Assembly: GCF_003473485.1 (NCBI RefSeq) | Contig: NC_053042.1 | Coordinates: 5,417,501 to 5,481,500, forward strand | Reading direction: 5' to 3' | DNA from: Medicago truncatula | Taxonomy: Eukaryota > Streptophyta > Magnoliopsida > Fabales > Fabaceae | Length of the DNA: 64,000 nucleotides | In this document: positions 1-11,760 of the stretch, one piece after another | Position numbering within the stretch: position 1 is the stretch's first letter | Layout: every line of letters begins with the position of its first letter | Position numbers and translations under genes: made by a program | The notes under the pieces: model-generated | Database searches by the model: none | What the model saw: only the letters and a program-made list of their open reading frames with translations | What the model was told of the DNA's origin: nothing

Positions 1-391
1 CTACGGTACACCTCACAAATTGAGGTGTATCAATACTCTGCTTCATAAATTTATAAATTAAAGATTATTTTATGAAATAAGTTGTTATTTGTTATTATTT
101 ATATTTTAAAAAACACGATCTCATGAGAAAAAAAACATCATTTCATTGTTTATATGAATTATATTAAATTTTTAACATTTTCTCATAAAAAATAATCAAT
201 ATTCTTCATTATGAGCAATAAAAATTTAAAAAAAGTAAATTTTATTTCATCGACGCTTTTGCTAAATAAGATTTAATTATTATAGTTGTCAATGATAGAA
301 AGTAATTATTTTTTCTTCAAAAAACAATCAATTTAATTATTAATTTAATGTTTGGTGTACCGGTACACTCAAAATGTTGGGTGTACCATAG
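1..391. mobile_element. MITE-like element with terminal inverted repeats, at window edge
   Basis: The first bases (ctacggtacacctcacaaat) and the reverse complement of the bases ending at 391 (ctatggtacacccaacattt) form an imperfect inverted repeat, and a second gtgtacc motif lies just inside each end. The interior is AT-rich with no coding potential. A target-site duplication cannot be checked because the left end is the window boundary. The superfamily is not assigned. Confidence 0.5.
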
Positions 392-586
392 AATTTGCCT
401 TTTATGTGGGTTATTTTATTTCTTTTATTGGTTCTCATCTTATTGCATGGTCATTTGATTGACATTAACAGATCAATTAATAAATTCAATGAAGACATTT
501 TTTTTCTTCCATTTTTTGTAGGTACATTCCATGATTGAATGTTGATTTTATGTATGTTTTCAACTCTCATTCAATCAGTTTGATCA

Positions 587-594
587 TATAAATA
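587..594 (+). promoter_or_regulatory. Probable TATA box of the ACBP3 gene
   Basis: The motif atataaat lies about 260 bp upstream of the ACBP3 ATG, followed by a pyrimidine-rich leader typical of plant 5' UTRs. If transcription starts about 30 bp downstream, the ATG at 618 is at or near the cap site. A 63-codon upstream reading frame (618-809) may therefore or may not be in the leader. Confidence 0.4.
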
Positions 595-854
595 CGATTT
601 TTTTTACTAAAAACAAAATGTGCGTAACTATTCCAAAGCATAAAGCAAAAAACCCTTCAGAATATGCTTTACTCTGTTTATACAGAAAGTTTATCCCTTC
701 CTCTTTTTTCTCACATCTTTTTCTTCTGTTCCTTCCTTCTAATCATTTCCTTCCTAAATTCTCCCTCCACCTTTTAACTCTTCCTTCTCACTTTAGATTT
801 AGATTTTGATCTCATTTCACTAACAAAAATAAATAAAAGAAATTCCAAAGTGTT

Positions 855-3800
855 ATGGAGCTTAAAACCTTTATGGATCTTTACCTCACTGCAATTATAA
901 CACTTCTTGTTTCTTACATCGTTGCAAAACTTGTTTCCTTAGCAACCACCGACACTCAAACAACTACCAAACATCATGTCCACCACCAACCAGTCGGTCC
1001 GGTTCTTCAACAATTCACGGTTCAAACATCTCAAACTGAAAGCCGAGTCGGTTTTATTAAACCGGTTCAAGTGTCAACAGCAACAAATATAGAAACAGAA
1101 CATAACACAACTGATGCTACGGTTGTTTCCAGTTCCAACGTCGCCGCCGAGTCGCCACCGACAAACTCAGACGTAGCTGTAGCAGATGCTGAGGTTGAAT
1201 ACGGTTCCAATTTTGTTGAGGAAACTGTTACAAAAGGTGATGATTCTGTGCAACAGAGGAACGAGGAGTGTGTGGAAGAAATCATGGAAGAAAGCTTAAC
1301 GGAGAAGGAAGATGAGGAGAAGAGTGATGAAGAATGGGAATGGGAAGGGATAGAGAGAAGTGAGGTGGAGAAGATGTTTATGACGGCTACAGAATATGTT
1401 GGTGAGAAAGGGTATATTGGTAATTGTGATGGTGATTTGGAGATGGAGTTGTATGGACTTCATAAGGTTGCTATGGAAGGACCTTGTTGTGAATCTCAAC
1501 CAATGCCGCTTAAACTCGCCGCACGTGCGAAATGGTATCAATTTATCAACATTGTTATATATTAGAAATTTATGTTTTGTTTTATGCTTTTAACTAACAT
1601 TCATTGTACCTTGTTTTTGGGGTGAATGTTGTTGTTTTGGACTATGCTGCTTTGAATATAACAATGCTACATAAATTTAGTACTTAAATATTGTCACATG
1701 ATTAGGATAAGAAGAGAGGATTATTAATAATAAAGTGAAGTGAAATGTATGTTAAATGTTATTGCAAAAGTAACTCTTTACCCTGATTACGTTGGCTCTC
1801 ATTGTGGAATGTTTGGATGTGCAGCTTAATTGAGCACTGTATGATATGAAAATTTATGTATAAGTTGTTTCTACAATCAAATTAGAAATGAGGTTTGGAT
1901 ATATTAGCTTAATTGAGCCCTTTTTGTATGAAAACTGTGTATAGGGTGTTTCTAGATTCGAGTTGGAACTGAAAGTAGGTTCTGCTTAAGTTCAAAAGAG
2001 CTTATGACAAGCTACTTTTTTTTTTATTTGGATAGGCAAATTGTTAGTGATTAGTTGTCAGGTTAGTATTTACTCCTTCACCATGGTTTGAACCTTGATC
2101 CTTCAACCCTTAGCTGAAACTTGTTGAGATACCCCAAAAAGGCAAGACAGTTTAGAAATATATCATAAGGCAATTTTATAAGTTTTTCCATACACAGTAT
2201 TTATGACATAAGAGAAACTCAAATGAGTTCTTCCAAACACCCCATTTATTCATGTCCATTCGTGCAACTTTTGCCAAATTTCATATACAATAGAGTTTTC
2301 CTTTTAAATAAAGCAAGAAATTGGGCATATCAGGGACCCACCATATGATTGGTTATAGGATCCCTTTCATAGTAACTTAATAAGTCATAGTACTTAGGGA
2401 AAGCTGGAAATTCTTACAATCTAATCACTACCAAATTTGTTTAGGTACAGAAAGATGAATATTTGTCACCTTGTTATTAAGGTTTAAAGGATAAGTTTGA
2501 ATCGCAAGCAAGTGCATGGAATAAAACCGAATAGGATAAACTAGTCCATAAATAGTAGTTAGGCTATAATGTTATCAAGAGTAGTCCCCAGGACCATTGG
2601 TGAGCTAAGGGAGGTTGAAGGAGATTTAAGAAGGAGGTCCCGTGTTCAATCCTGGAAACTAACATTTCCCCTTCCCTCCAACAATACTAACAACTAACAT
2701 TTGCCTAGTTGTAGCCCCTTGGTCATTCTCATCTATGTGATTGGTATTCCTTAAGAAATAATATACACAAAATATAGACTGATAATGAGCCAATCAAAAA
2801 AATGAAAACACAAGTATTATTCATGAAAGAAAAAAGGTGTCAAATGAGACGATGTAGGTTGGTCCGGTTGGTAACGATTCAACTCCGATCTCATAAGGAA
2901 CTGAGTTTTGAATCTCGCTGCCGATGTGAGGACCTCATTTGGGGTAATATGTAAGTACCTCTATCACCACTCTTTGAGCCTTGAGGCTTTCCCTGATCTT
3001 GAGGAAATCCCGGGACCCAACTCGCCTAAAACTTTTTCCTACAAAAAAAAGGGTGTCAAATGCTCAAACTTGATGAGTAAATGTAAGCAACACATACCGA
3101 TGTGCTGTACTAGTTACACGGTATAGCTTGACTGCTAGTTAATAATAACGGGGTTGAGAGCTGCTTTTTATGAATGATCGACAGTACTGATTCCGTTGTG
3201 CAAGGAATGCTTGGCAAAAGCTGGGGAACATGAGTCCAGAGGTTGCTATGGAGCGATATATCAGCCTTCTTTCAGATAAAGTTCCGGGATGGATGAAAGA
3301 TACTTCTGCTGTGAGTTTCTACTTTTGAAGAATTTTGTGTTTTAATAACTTAAGTTGCATGAGCATTGGAATTGAGGCAATTTTTTTTTGCAGGGAATGA
3401 CTGAAGCTGAACCCATAGGATCGGAAGTTTCTGAGTCTGCTGCTCCTGATTTGAGCTCAGCTTTGTCTCGTCAACCAATTATCTTAACTGAAAGGTAGTG
3501 TTTTTAACTTATATCATCATACCTCCGATGTGATCAAGGGCATATTTGAACATGGTTTTGTAAATTTGATTTATAATTGTGGTGGTACCACCACGTCCTA
3601 AGGCTCTCCACCACGGAAGCTAGAGCTTCATTTTGATTCAAAACCCGCTCTTAGTTAAACTTGAGTTTGAAGTACATTGATTTATGTATTGACTGTTTTC
3701 ACTCTAAAGGTAGGTTTGATGCAAATATGAATATGTTTTTTAAATGCGAAAATTACTTTTATATCAATTTTAGTCAAATGAAGTAAAATCAGTTCTCATA

Positions 3801-4060
3801 AAGTAGTCAAACATATCAAAATCATGCTTGTTCAAACTTCAAATTAAAATCAAATTTCATATCTCCCAATGTTCATCCAAACATGAACTAACCTTTTGGT
3901 CAATATTGTTAGACTAAAATTTGCTTGGCTTGTCTTCTCACTCTTCTGTATGTCTTATTTTACGGTGTCTGTCTCTTGCAGGGAACTTGTTCAAGAGTCT
4001 AGTGCCCAGGAGCCTATCCCACATACAGAGTCAGATTTGGAGAACAATGTAAGATTTTGA
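855..4060 (+). CDS. ACBP3: Acyl-CoA-binding domain protein 3 (ACBP3-like), 4 exons
   Basis: Exons by frame and splice consensus: 855-1534, 3205-3310, 3394-3494, 3982-4060, giving 321 residues. The N-terminus has a hydrophobic segment at about residues 9-29 (signal anchor or signal peptide), followed by a Ser/Thr/Val-rich region and an acidic stretch at about 135-165. The acyl-CoA-binding domain starts near residue 170 (SEVEKMF, GEKGYIGN, YGLHKVAMEGPC, KLAARAKW) and continues across the first intron (NAWQKLGNMSPE, YISLLSDKVPGW). Members of plant class III bind long-chain acyl-CoAs and phospholipids in the secretory/ER-apoplast route and affect senescence and lipid turnover; that role is family knowledge. 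Intron 1 (about 1.67 kb) carries a SINE. The stop follows GTAAGA, which resembles a splice donor, so a longer C-terminal isoform is possible. The Arabidopsis protein is of similar size. Confidence 0.88.
2583..2760 (+). repeat. Possible degenerate SINE-like sequence in ACBP3 intron 1
   Basis: A segment with a B-box-like gtgttcaatcct preceded by aaggaggtcc resembles the Pol III promoter half of a tRNA-derived SINE. Target-site duplications were not found, so this is only a weak call. Confidence 0.3.
2836..3062 (+). mobile_element. SINE in ACBP3 intron 1, with 11-bp target-site duplication
   Basis: The direct repeat ggtgtcaaatg occurs at 2836-2846 and 3052-3062. Between them is about 205 bp that opens with a tRNA-like A-box region (taggttggtccggttggtaa), has a B-box-like gttttgaatctc about 40 bp later, and ends in an A-rich tail. 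This is the structure of a tRNA-derived SINE inserted in sense orientation. Confidence 0.7.
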
Positions 4061-6100
4061 AATCATTCAGAACGATGATACATTCTATGCTGTGTTTCTT
4101 TATTTCCTTTTTAATGACGGCTTGCAGTAGAATTTGATGTTTGAAACTAGTAAATATCATCATTTTTTAGGAATGAAAATATATTCGATGTTTGTTGTCT
4201 AAGTTTTCCATGCCATATATTTACATTACCTCCGTCTTCTCGATGTTATAGTTAGAACTTAGAATTAATTCAGTAACTGAAATCGTTAATAAATTGCATA
4301 CACATAAGTTATAGCTAGTATCGTATTTTTCAGGTTAAGAAATGATGGTATCTCTCTGCTTATACTTTGCGCCACCGGACAGTTTCCTACATTCTTTTCA
4401 GCAAAAAGAAGACTTGAGTCCAAGAATATAAGTTCTTTTCTTATCGAAGAATATAAATTCTTGGGCTGTTTGTTTTCTCCTTTGTTCCTTAAATCAAGTG
4501 TTGATTGTGATGTGTTCTTCAATATAAACCGTTAAATGTTAATAGATATTTGATGTAGATAAATAAATGCGTGTAAATATGATCTAATGTGCAGTCCAAG
4601 GTTAATAATTCCTGTTTGTTAAAACTGATTTACTATTCTTATGTCACTCCTGTGGCCATTTTAAATGTTATCGCAATGTCCCAATTTGATCAATGAGTTC
4701 AATTCAAAGTGCCTAATATTGAAATTCTTAGTAATGTCTGGCTTTTCAACAGTACTATGTTTCGATTTGACATTTTTGTTTATTTGTGGAGTTGTAGTCT
4801 GCTATTGAATACATATGTAAGTACTGCATTTCGTATGTATATTCCTCAATCATTGTTTTGCAATATTAAACACTAGTCATAAAAATGGAATATAGTACTA
4901 GCATTTACTTAGAAAATCCAAGCTTGAACATACACAATAGACAAGTAGAGTGAAAGTTCGACATTGCATTAATGCAAACTATAGGGTAAGAATAATTATT
5001 ATAGGTTCATATGAACTTGAGTGTAATTGTCAACTCAACAATGCATGTGAAATGGAAAATCAGACCTAGGTTTTTGTCTCAGGGACCACTGCAATATAAA
5101 CCCAAACCATAGAACATACTCAAACTATTGTGCATAGCATTTATTATCACGTATGAGAAAGTAACTTTTAGCTCCAGCAAAAAAAAACAGACAAACAGCA
5201 AAAAAAAAAAACAAGACTTTACTTCGTTTGGTTATTTGTTTTCAGTTTTAATTTTTCTAAGAATAGAAATTAGCTTTAGATTTTTGTGATTGCTAGTTTT
5301 AAAAGCTGTCACAACACTATAATTTGCTCTCTTTTTTCCCCTCTATCAAACACCGTAATTTACTCGACAATCTAAGTATATGTTTGGATGAGTCGTGAAT
5401 TTGACAAAATAGCAAAATCACATTGGAAGGTATAGCTTTTGTAAAAATTGGTGTTCTCTGTAATTTTGTCAATATCTCGGCGAATTCAAACACACAATCC
5501 AACACTCTTGGTGTAGTAGTGGTAGTGTATTTTTTTTGTAGAGAAACTTGAGAACAACTTATGCATATTTAAAAGTTGTTTTCAACTTTTTTCTTTAGCT
5601 CTTAAAGATAGATTTTAGAAATAACTTATTTTATATGAAAACAATAGCCTATCTAAGTGTTTAATTATTTTGCTTATTCCAGTAAGTCCTAAATCCAGAT
5701 ATCATGCGAGGCTTTAAAACTATTGATCTAGTTATAGAGGCTATAAAACTTAAAAAGTATTGCAGTGGAGTTTGACTCTCAACTTGCTTTAAAATTTCTT
5801 TAGGGGTTCTCCTCCTTGAATCCTTGTTATGGTGCCATAGCTTGGCCTAAGGTCTTGACAATTTAGAGAAGCCAGCTTTGTGGTTAAATTGTTGGCAACA
5901 TATAATACTTCGACGGGTCTCGATTCTTTTTTCTTTTAAGCTAAGATGGAATTATGTTAATCAACCTTTTTTACTTACACAGTATAAGGAGTGCTAGAGG
6001 GAAGCAAAGAGAGAAGCAAAATTACATCATGCATATGTACCGTACACCAAAAAGAAAACAAGAAAAATCATTACAAGAAATTAAAAGGATTGAGCCACCA
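4061..6100. other. Intergenic region, no supported gene
   Basis: AT-rich DNA downstream of ACBP3. Around 5380-5505 a MITE-like segment is bounded by atgtttggat and the opposed aattcaaacac. No coding region with family similarity was recognised. Confidence 0.5.
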
Positions 6101-7650
6101 CATGTGCTAGTCAAAAGCAAAGTTATTGTATTTCGTTTTCAATCATCCAAAATATTGTGCATTTGTGTTGTCAAACAAGTGTTGTATATTATTATTTTTG
6201 CTCTTGAAAATTATAGCATTTCTTTCTTTCCATAACACCAAAACTGAAAGAACGAAGTAACCATGAAAAAGTCTAACCAATCAAAAACAACAATCCAAAT
6301 TTGAGGGAAAAGTCACAAGGAAGAAAAAGATGAGCCGCGTCCTCTAGGTTACCACACTCTCCCACACAAGATTGAGAGGTAGCTGAAATCTCTCTTCGCT
6401 TGAACAAATTATCATTCGTTTGGAGACGATTGAGAAGAAGACACCACACAAAAAGATAAACTATGAGAGATATCTTTATGCCAAAATACTAGATTGTCGA
6501 CTTCAATGTTATGTTCAGTTGATGATTGTTGAAAAAAATTATAAGCACTGTTAAACGTGTAATTTTTTGAAGAACACAAATTCCACCTCCACCTGTCATG
6601 AACATTCTTCTGCAAAATAATAGAGTTCAACATATCACTACACTCCCTCAACTGCTCCTCCATCCACGCCCATAACCTCTTATGCCACTTTCAAACCTCA
6701 CCACCCTCACCCACCCTAGAAGCTCCATCTTAGCCACCGTAGTCATCTTATTATCAACAAGCTCAAACAGGAGGCTGAATCTATCTTTCAATGCTATTCC
6801 TTCCAACCAAGGATCCCACTAAAATAAAATGGAAGTACCATCCCCTAACTCACACGTAAAATTATCAACTTCCTACAAATATACCAACACCACCACAAAT
6901 ACTAACTAAATTGATCCACTACATCGACCCTCCTCTCCCCCTTTGCGTGTAAAAAGTGGCGATCCTCCCCAAACCTAGCTACCAACACTTTAAACCACAA
7001 ACTACCATGCTCTTCTTTCAACTTCCACCACCATTTACCTAACAAGGGCATAGTGAAATCATGTAACCGCCTAATCCACAAACCTCCTTTCTCCTTATTA
7101 GAACAAACAATATTCCAATTTATCCAAGAGATTTTCCTAAAATACGGTCAATGAGTGGTTGTCGAAATTCAGCTTAAGAGAATCACCACTTATAGGAAGC
7201 CCCAAATAAAGGAAAGAAATGTTCCCATTTTTACAATTCAAAACTGAAGCAGCATTAGCCGACCAAGAAGCAACCACATTAACACTAACCAACATACTCT
7301 TATTGAAATTAATCTTACGGCCAGAAATTGACTAAAAAATAATTAGAACAACTTCCAAGGATCAAACATTAGCCCACCTCTTGACTCCCAACAAAAAGGT
7401 GTCATGGGCAAATTGTAAGTGGGAGACTGAGATGCTACCTGAGCAGCCGACTGAGTAACCAATGAAAAGACCGGCCTCTATACTAGATTTCATAAGGACA
7501 TTCAGACCTTCAACAAAAATGAAAAAAAAGAAAAGGTGACAAATAATTGCCTCGTCAATTCCTCTTTTAAATTTGAATTCATTAAAGAGGAAATTTGACT
7601 CTTTTAAATTTTGAAAAATATATTTAAAAAAAAAGATTGAATATTTCATA
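6100..7650 (-). pseudogene. Decayed LINE (non-LTR retrotransposon) reverse transcriptase region
   Basis: Read on the minus strand, short stretches in several frames match the plant LINE order. From 7650 downward come a reverse-transcriptase block with a mutated YADD-like box (HLQFAHDTFLL), then FLYLGLPI-like and GGLWIRRL-type segments near 7200-7050. A zf-RVT-like region follows at 6660-6410, and a C-terminal tail with WKERN at about 6230-6190. Frameshifts and stops are frequent, and the catalytic motif is altered (FAHD instead of YADD), so it is inactive. Ends and target-site duplications were not identified. Confidence 0.65.
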
Positions 7651-7711
7651 AATTATAAAAAAAAATGTCAAAACATTATTTTAAAAAGCTTTCTCTCTTG
7701 TTAGCTTCCAT

Positions 7712-7892
7712 ATTTTCCATGTGTAATGATATTTGAACATCCATTTCATACAATTTTTGGTGACAACTTTTTCCTCTCTCTTTTCATTGGGTAAAAACAA
7801 TGTAGAGAGAAAAAGGAAGAGATAGAATAAGATAATAATATAAATATGAGAGAGAAAGTTGTCAAAAAGTTGTATTATTTCTCATTTTCCAT
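7712..7892. mobile_element. Mutator-type MITE with 9-bp target-site duplication (copy 1)
   Basis: The 9-bp direct repeat attttccat (7712-7720 and 7884-7892) flanks a 163-bp non-coding element. It contains aatgatatttgaacatcc near the left end and gttgtcaaaaagttgta near the right. The same sequence family, in inverted orientation, is present at 23562-23731. A 9-bp duplication is typical of Mutator-like elements. Confidence 0.65.
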
Positions 7893-8319
7893 AGCACAAA
7901 TAGAAATAATCTATAGCCACCTACATGCAAAATAAGATCCCGTTCACGTTGAAAAAATATTTTTTTATTTTTTAAAATCATATTAATTTTACTTGCTAAC
8001 AAAGCTTATAGACTTTTGAAGCAAATGATTGTAATTTTGTGAAGCTCTAAAGTGTATTCCTTGCCAAAATTACAATAGTTTACCACGATTCTGCTGATGC
8101 CATCATCAACCGAAACATGCGTAGTGTTTTGAATTTGAAATTCAATCATTTAATATAATTGATTTTTTTATTCTCTTTTTTAGATTGGTTTTTATTTAAA
8201 TGGATAAACGTATTCGCACCCTATTCTTAATTTGTTTCACCAAAAAAGATAATGCTTCGATAAAAAATTCGTTTGGGACAAATACTTATGATTTTTTTTT
8301 TATTTTTCATCAAAGTAGA

Positions 8320-9119
8320 TTAGTGGGCTCCGAAGCCCATATACTTAAAAATGAATGACGTACCAATATCCTATCGTATCCTGCATCGATATATGTCTGA
8401 TATTCTTCAATACGTATCTGGAGAGTATCCGAAAATTGAATCTTATTTTTTATAAAAACAATTGTCCGATACTTTTCAGATACATCGAGGATACATGAGC
8501 TATAGATAGTAGAAAATCGATACGTTCATGATACATGATGTTTCTATTATTTTTGGGATATACTCCCTCCGATCACATTTATAAGCAAAAAATAACTTTT
8601 ATGTACATCCAATAATTAATGTATCTAACCCATAAATGTGACCGGATACATTAATTATTCAATGCATCTAAAAAGTTAATTTTTGCTTATAAATATGACC
8701 GGAGGGAGTATGTAATTGACTAGGTAATAGTGTTCTATTTTTGGGATATATATCATATACGTAATTGTCTAACTATTATTTTCTTTATTATCAATATTGT
8801 TTATATTTATATTTCTATTGTTGTCCACCGTCTATTTTGTGTTTCTTTTTTGTCTGAGACACTACTATTATTGATTGTCGTGTGAAAGTAATTTCATTGT
8901 TGTGTCTTATCGTTGTTCTATGTCTGTTTGGTCTAAGGCATATTTTTTGTTTTTGAGTTTTAGTCCATAGTTCGTATTTTGAGTTTTAATATGTAGTTTA
9001 AATTTAATTTTTTATTAAAGTATCTTGACCGTATTGTATCTTGAATTTTAAAAAATTTCTGTATCAGTGTCGTATCCTATCTGTATCGTATCAGGTATCC
9101 AGGCTTCATTGCTAGTGGG
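8320..9119. mobile_element. Non-autonomous hAT-like element, about 784 bp, with nested Stowaway
   Basis: Flanking octamers ttagtggg (8320-8327) and ctagtggg (9112-9119) differ by one base. The ends carry imperfect inverted repeats built on GAAGCC..ATAC, and sub-terminal gtatcc/ggatac motifs are repeated. An 8-bp duplication is characteristic of hAT elements. No transposase remains. A Stowaway MITE sits inside at 8563-8708. Confidence 0.5.
8561..8710. mobile_element. Stowaway MITE (TA target site)
   Basis: The ends are ctccctccgatcac and its near-complement gaccggagggag, flanked by TA on both sides. The arms pair over most of the 146-bp element, with a shared ataattaatgtat core. This is the classic Stowaway/Tc1-mariner MITE signature. 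Confidence 0.85.
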
Positions 9120-9120
9120 A

Positions 9121-9230
9121 AATTCATCTTTTTTAAGATGAATAAACTAGGTATTCGGGATTAAAAGTTCGATCTCATGTAAATATAATGCAAAGATCCT
9201 ATCAATTGAACTAAGCTTATCACACTATTC
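9121..9230 (-). mobile_element. Legume tRNA-derived SINE relic
   Basis: Read on the minus strand, an A-box-like gataagcttagttcaattg is followed by a B-box-like gagatcgaac and a tail region ending in attcatctta. This matches the layout of the SINE at 52259-52387 and the fragment at 53093-53190. Duplications were not found and the copy is diverged. Confidence 0.45.
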
Positions 9231-11379
9231 ATTATTTTATTAAAAAAAGAATATGTATTTTCTTATTAAATATTACTTAAAATTTTCAAGGAAAATATTA
9301 CCATACTTTGATGTTGTTATTTAATTTATTATATATTATAATATAATCAATAATCTGTTTGATTAACACCTATTTGATCATAATTAATTCAAAGATGCAT
9401 GTGAGGTGTTTCTTTCTTGTCACAACGTCTCCTTTCTTTCTTGTATCTTTTTTTAATTTTTGGTTGATGAAAATACCCGTTGTCTTGTATCAAACGATAG
9501 GGTCACCCTCTGCCTCTAATTGTATCATTTGAATTTTGAAGATACTGATCACAAATATTAGCACGCAAACGTGAATGTAACTGTTTTTGGGTCGATATGC
9601 ATATGAAATTAATTATTTTCAATTATGTTCTGGCGATATATTATAATCCATGCAGTTAAAGCTTTTGTTGGATGTCAATTCTATTAAGAAGAATGAACGT
9701 CATCAATCAACCATAGATGACTTTATACAAATGGTTCCAAATTGTTTTTGTCCTTTTTTTTCTGGTGTGAGATTGTGACTTGTTAGCTACCATATACGAA
9801 ATTTAGATTGTGTATTAACTATTAAGTAGACTATCATATCTTAGTTAATCACTGTGTCCAATAATAGGATTAGAACTACTCAAAATAAATAAATTAGAAA
9901 GACAATTTTAACGTTGTGTGTTGACAAAAGACAATTTTACCGTTTTTTGTTTGAAAAAAAAAAAGGAAGAAAATATGATTTTCACAAAGTGTGTAAGTGA
10001 TACGTTTATTGTTTGAAATTAAAATACTCACCCTGAACCAATGCTATGTTGGTACAAGTAGGACCAAGTTGAATTCTTTATCCATGGTCATGAAAATCAA
10101 GTCTTGTGAATACAAAAATAGTAGTATTAGAATGAGAGATCTTACTAAAACTGATTAATCAAATTCTGGTAGAGCATAAACAAAATCCATGTATACTTCT
10201 CATCTATGACATACTAGTAATATTCACCATATTCTCTCAAAAAAAAAAAAAAAGTAATATTCACTATATGTCATAGATTTATTGTTTGAAATTTAAGTAC
10301 TCGTGAAATTTTGTTCCTAGAACAAAGCCATTTTTCTTGATGGATGTGTCATGTGTATGCCTTAGTATAGAGACCTCAATGACAGGACCGACCCAACACA
10401 TATTAAAGCGTATGACGAATTTTAAGATGAGGGTTCATAATAGCATTTGAGAAAAATTGTTAGAATATGAGACCTTTATCAAGTAAAGTTTGTATAATAT
10501 AAGGTATTTTTTATCAAGTATTTTTTTATATATATTTTTTGAGGTCTAAGACGATTGCTTTGGTGCTGCTCTACTCAAAACAAATTCTTCAGATTCCATT
10601 TGCATGCAGGAATCAGTGTTCTTTACTACAAGTATCAGCTAGTTCTTTTTCCTTTCCTTCTTATTTGGCGATTCTTTCATTTTATGTGATAATAACTCAC
10701 TAATATTTATGATTGAAACGTATCCTACAACTATTGGCCCCTCTACGAAGAGATATCATAGTTGAGAAAATATTGTGGGGGAAAACGGTCCAAACGTTCC
10801 CACTATTATCTCACTCATCAGTGTTTGCTTCCAGAACGATGTTGACCTCCCAATAAATCCATGGATGGTAAATAATTGACTGAATCTTACTTTACAGAGA
10901 ATTTGTTGTTAACCTTATTAAAGTGCCTAAACTTTGATTGTACGGTATTTTGTAAAGAGGACCTAACTGTTATTGTTTATTCCAATAATCGGGGACCCAA
11001 CGGTATTTTTGTGTAATTTTTTTTTTTTTATGTGAATTGGGTCACGGGGATTTACCCGTGCTAGAGAAAGTTTCAAGGTCTAGATAGTTGCGCTTATAGT
11101 AATATTTACATATTATTCATCAATAAGATTCTCACATTGATAATGATATTTGAATATGGTCAAAGTTGAATCAACCCAATAATTTTATTATGTTTGTAAA
11201 GAAGATCAAATTGTTAAGAAAAAGTTTAGAGGAATTAGGTCATGGTGACTCACTAAGCGTCTATTTGGATTGATGAAGTCTCGCCCGACGCATGTTTTCA
11301 CGTTTTTTTTTCCTTTCTAAATGCCCATCCAAACACGTATGTGCGATGGAAAAAGTTTCAAGACTCAAAAAGTGCTTAA
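9231..11379. other. Intergenic region, no supported gene
   Basis: AT-rich sequence with short poly(A)/poly(T) runs. No reading frame resembles a known family and no clean terminal repeats were seen. Confidence 0.5.
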
Positions 11380-11760
11380 AGAAATTGTTCCTGACCGGTA
11401 TAAAGTTCCGTGCGAATAACATAATAAAGCTAAAGCTCATATTCCTCAAAGACAAGTATCGTGAAGGTGCACGAGAAGCCTTACGCGTATCGCCACATAG
11501 GAGCGTGCTAGGATCAATCCCAACCGTCAAAATAATCTCTAGCGGCTTCCAGGATTCACGCCGCAAAACCGAGATGTAGTTATTGACCTCTTCGACTATA
11601 TAAGTGTGACTCAGCGGCACGCAAGATATATTCTCATTCACCCAATTCTCACACACAATCCACCTCTTTCAAATACTGACTCGGGCATTGAAGTGTTAAC
11701 GTGTCTGCAGACACAATTCTCCTTCGTGACGAAATTGCTTTTCTCCACGATGAAATACCT
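11380..11760 (+). repeat. Possible LTR-retrotransposon remnant
   Basis: This stretch is clearly richer in GC than its surroundings. It has a TATA-like ctatataagtg at about 11597 followed by a transcript-leader-like region and the motif actcgggcattgaagtg...gtctgcagac. That arrangement resembles the R/U5 part of Tat/Athila-type Gypsy LTRs. No matching second LTR, primer-binding site or coding region was found. Confidence 0.35.

Noticed and set aside
11261-11656. 131-codon frame on the minus strand and overlapping frames on the plus strand
   Set aside because: They lie in and next to an LTR-like, GC-richer stretch, overlap each other and match no family.
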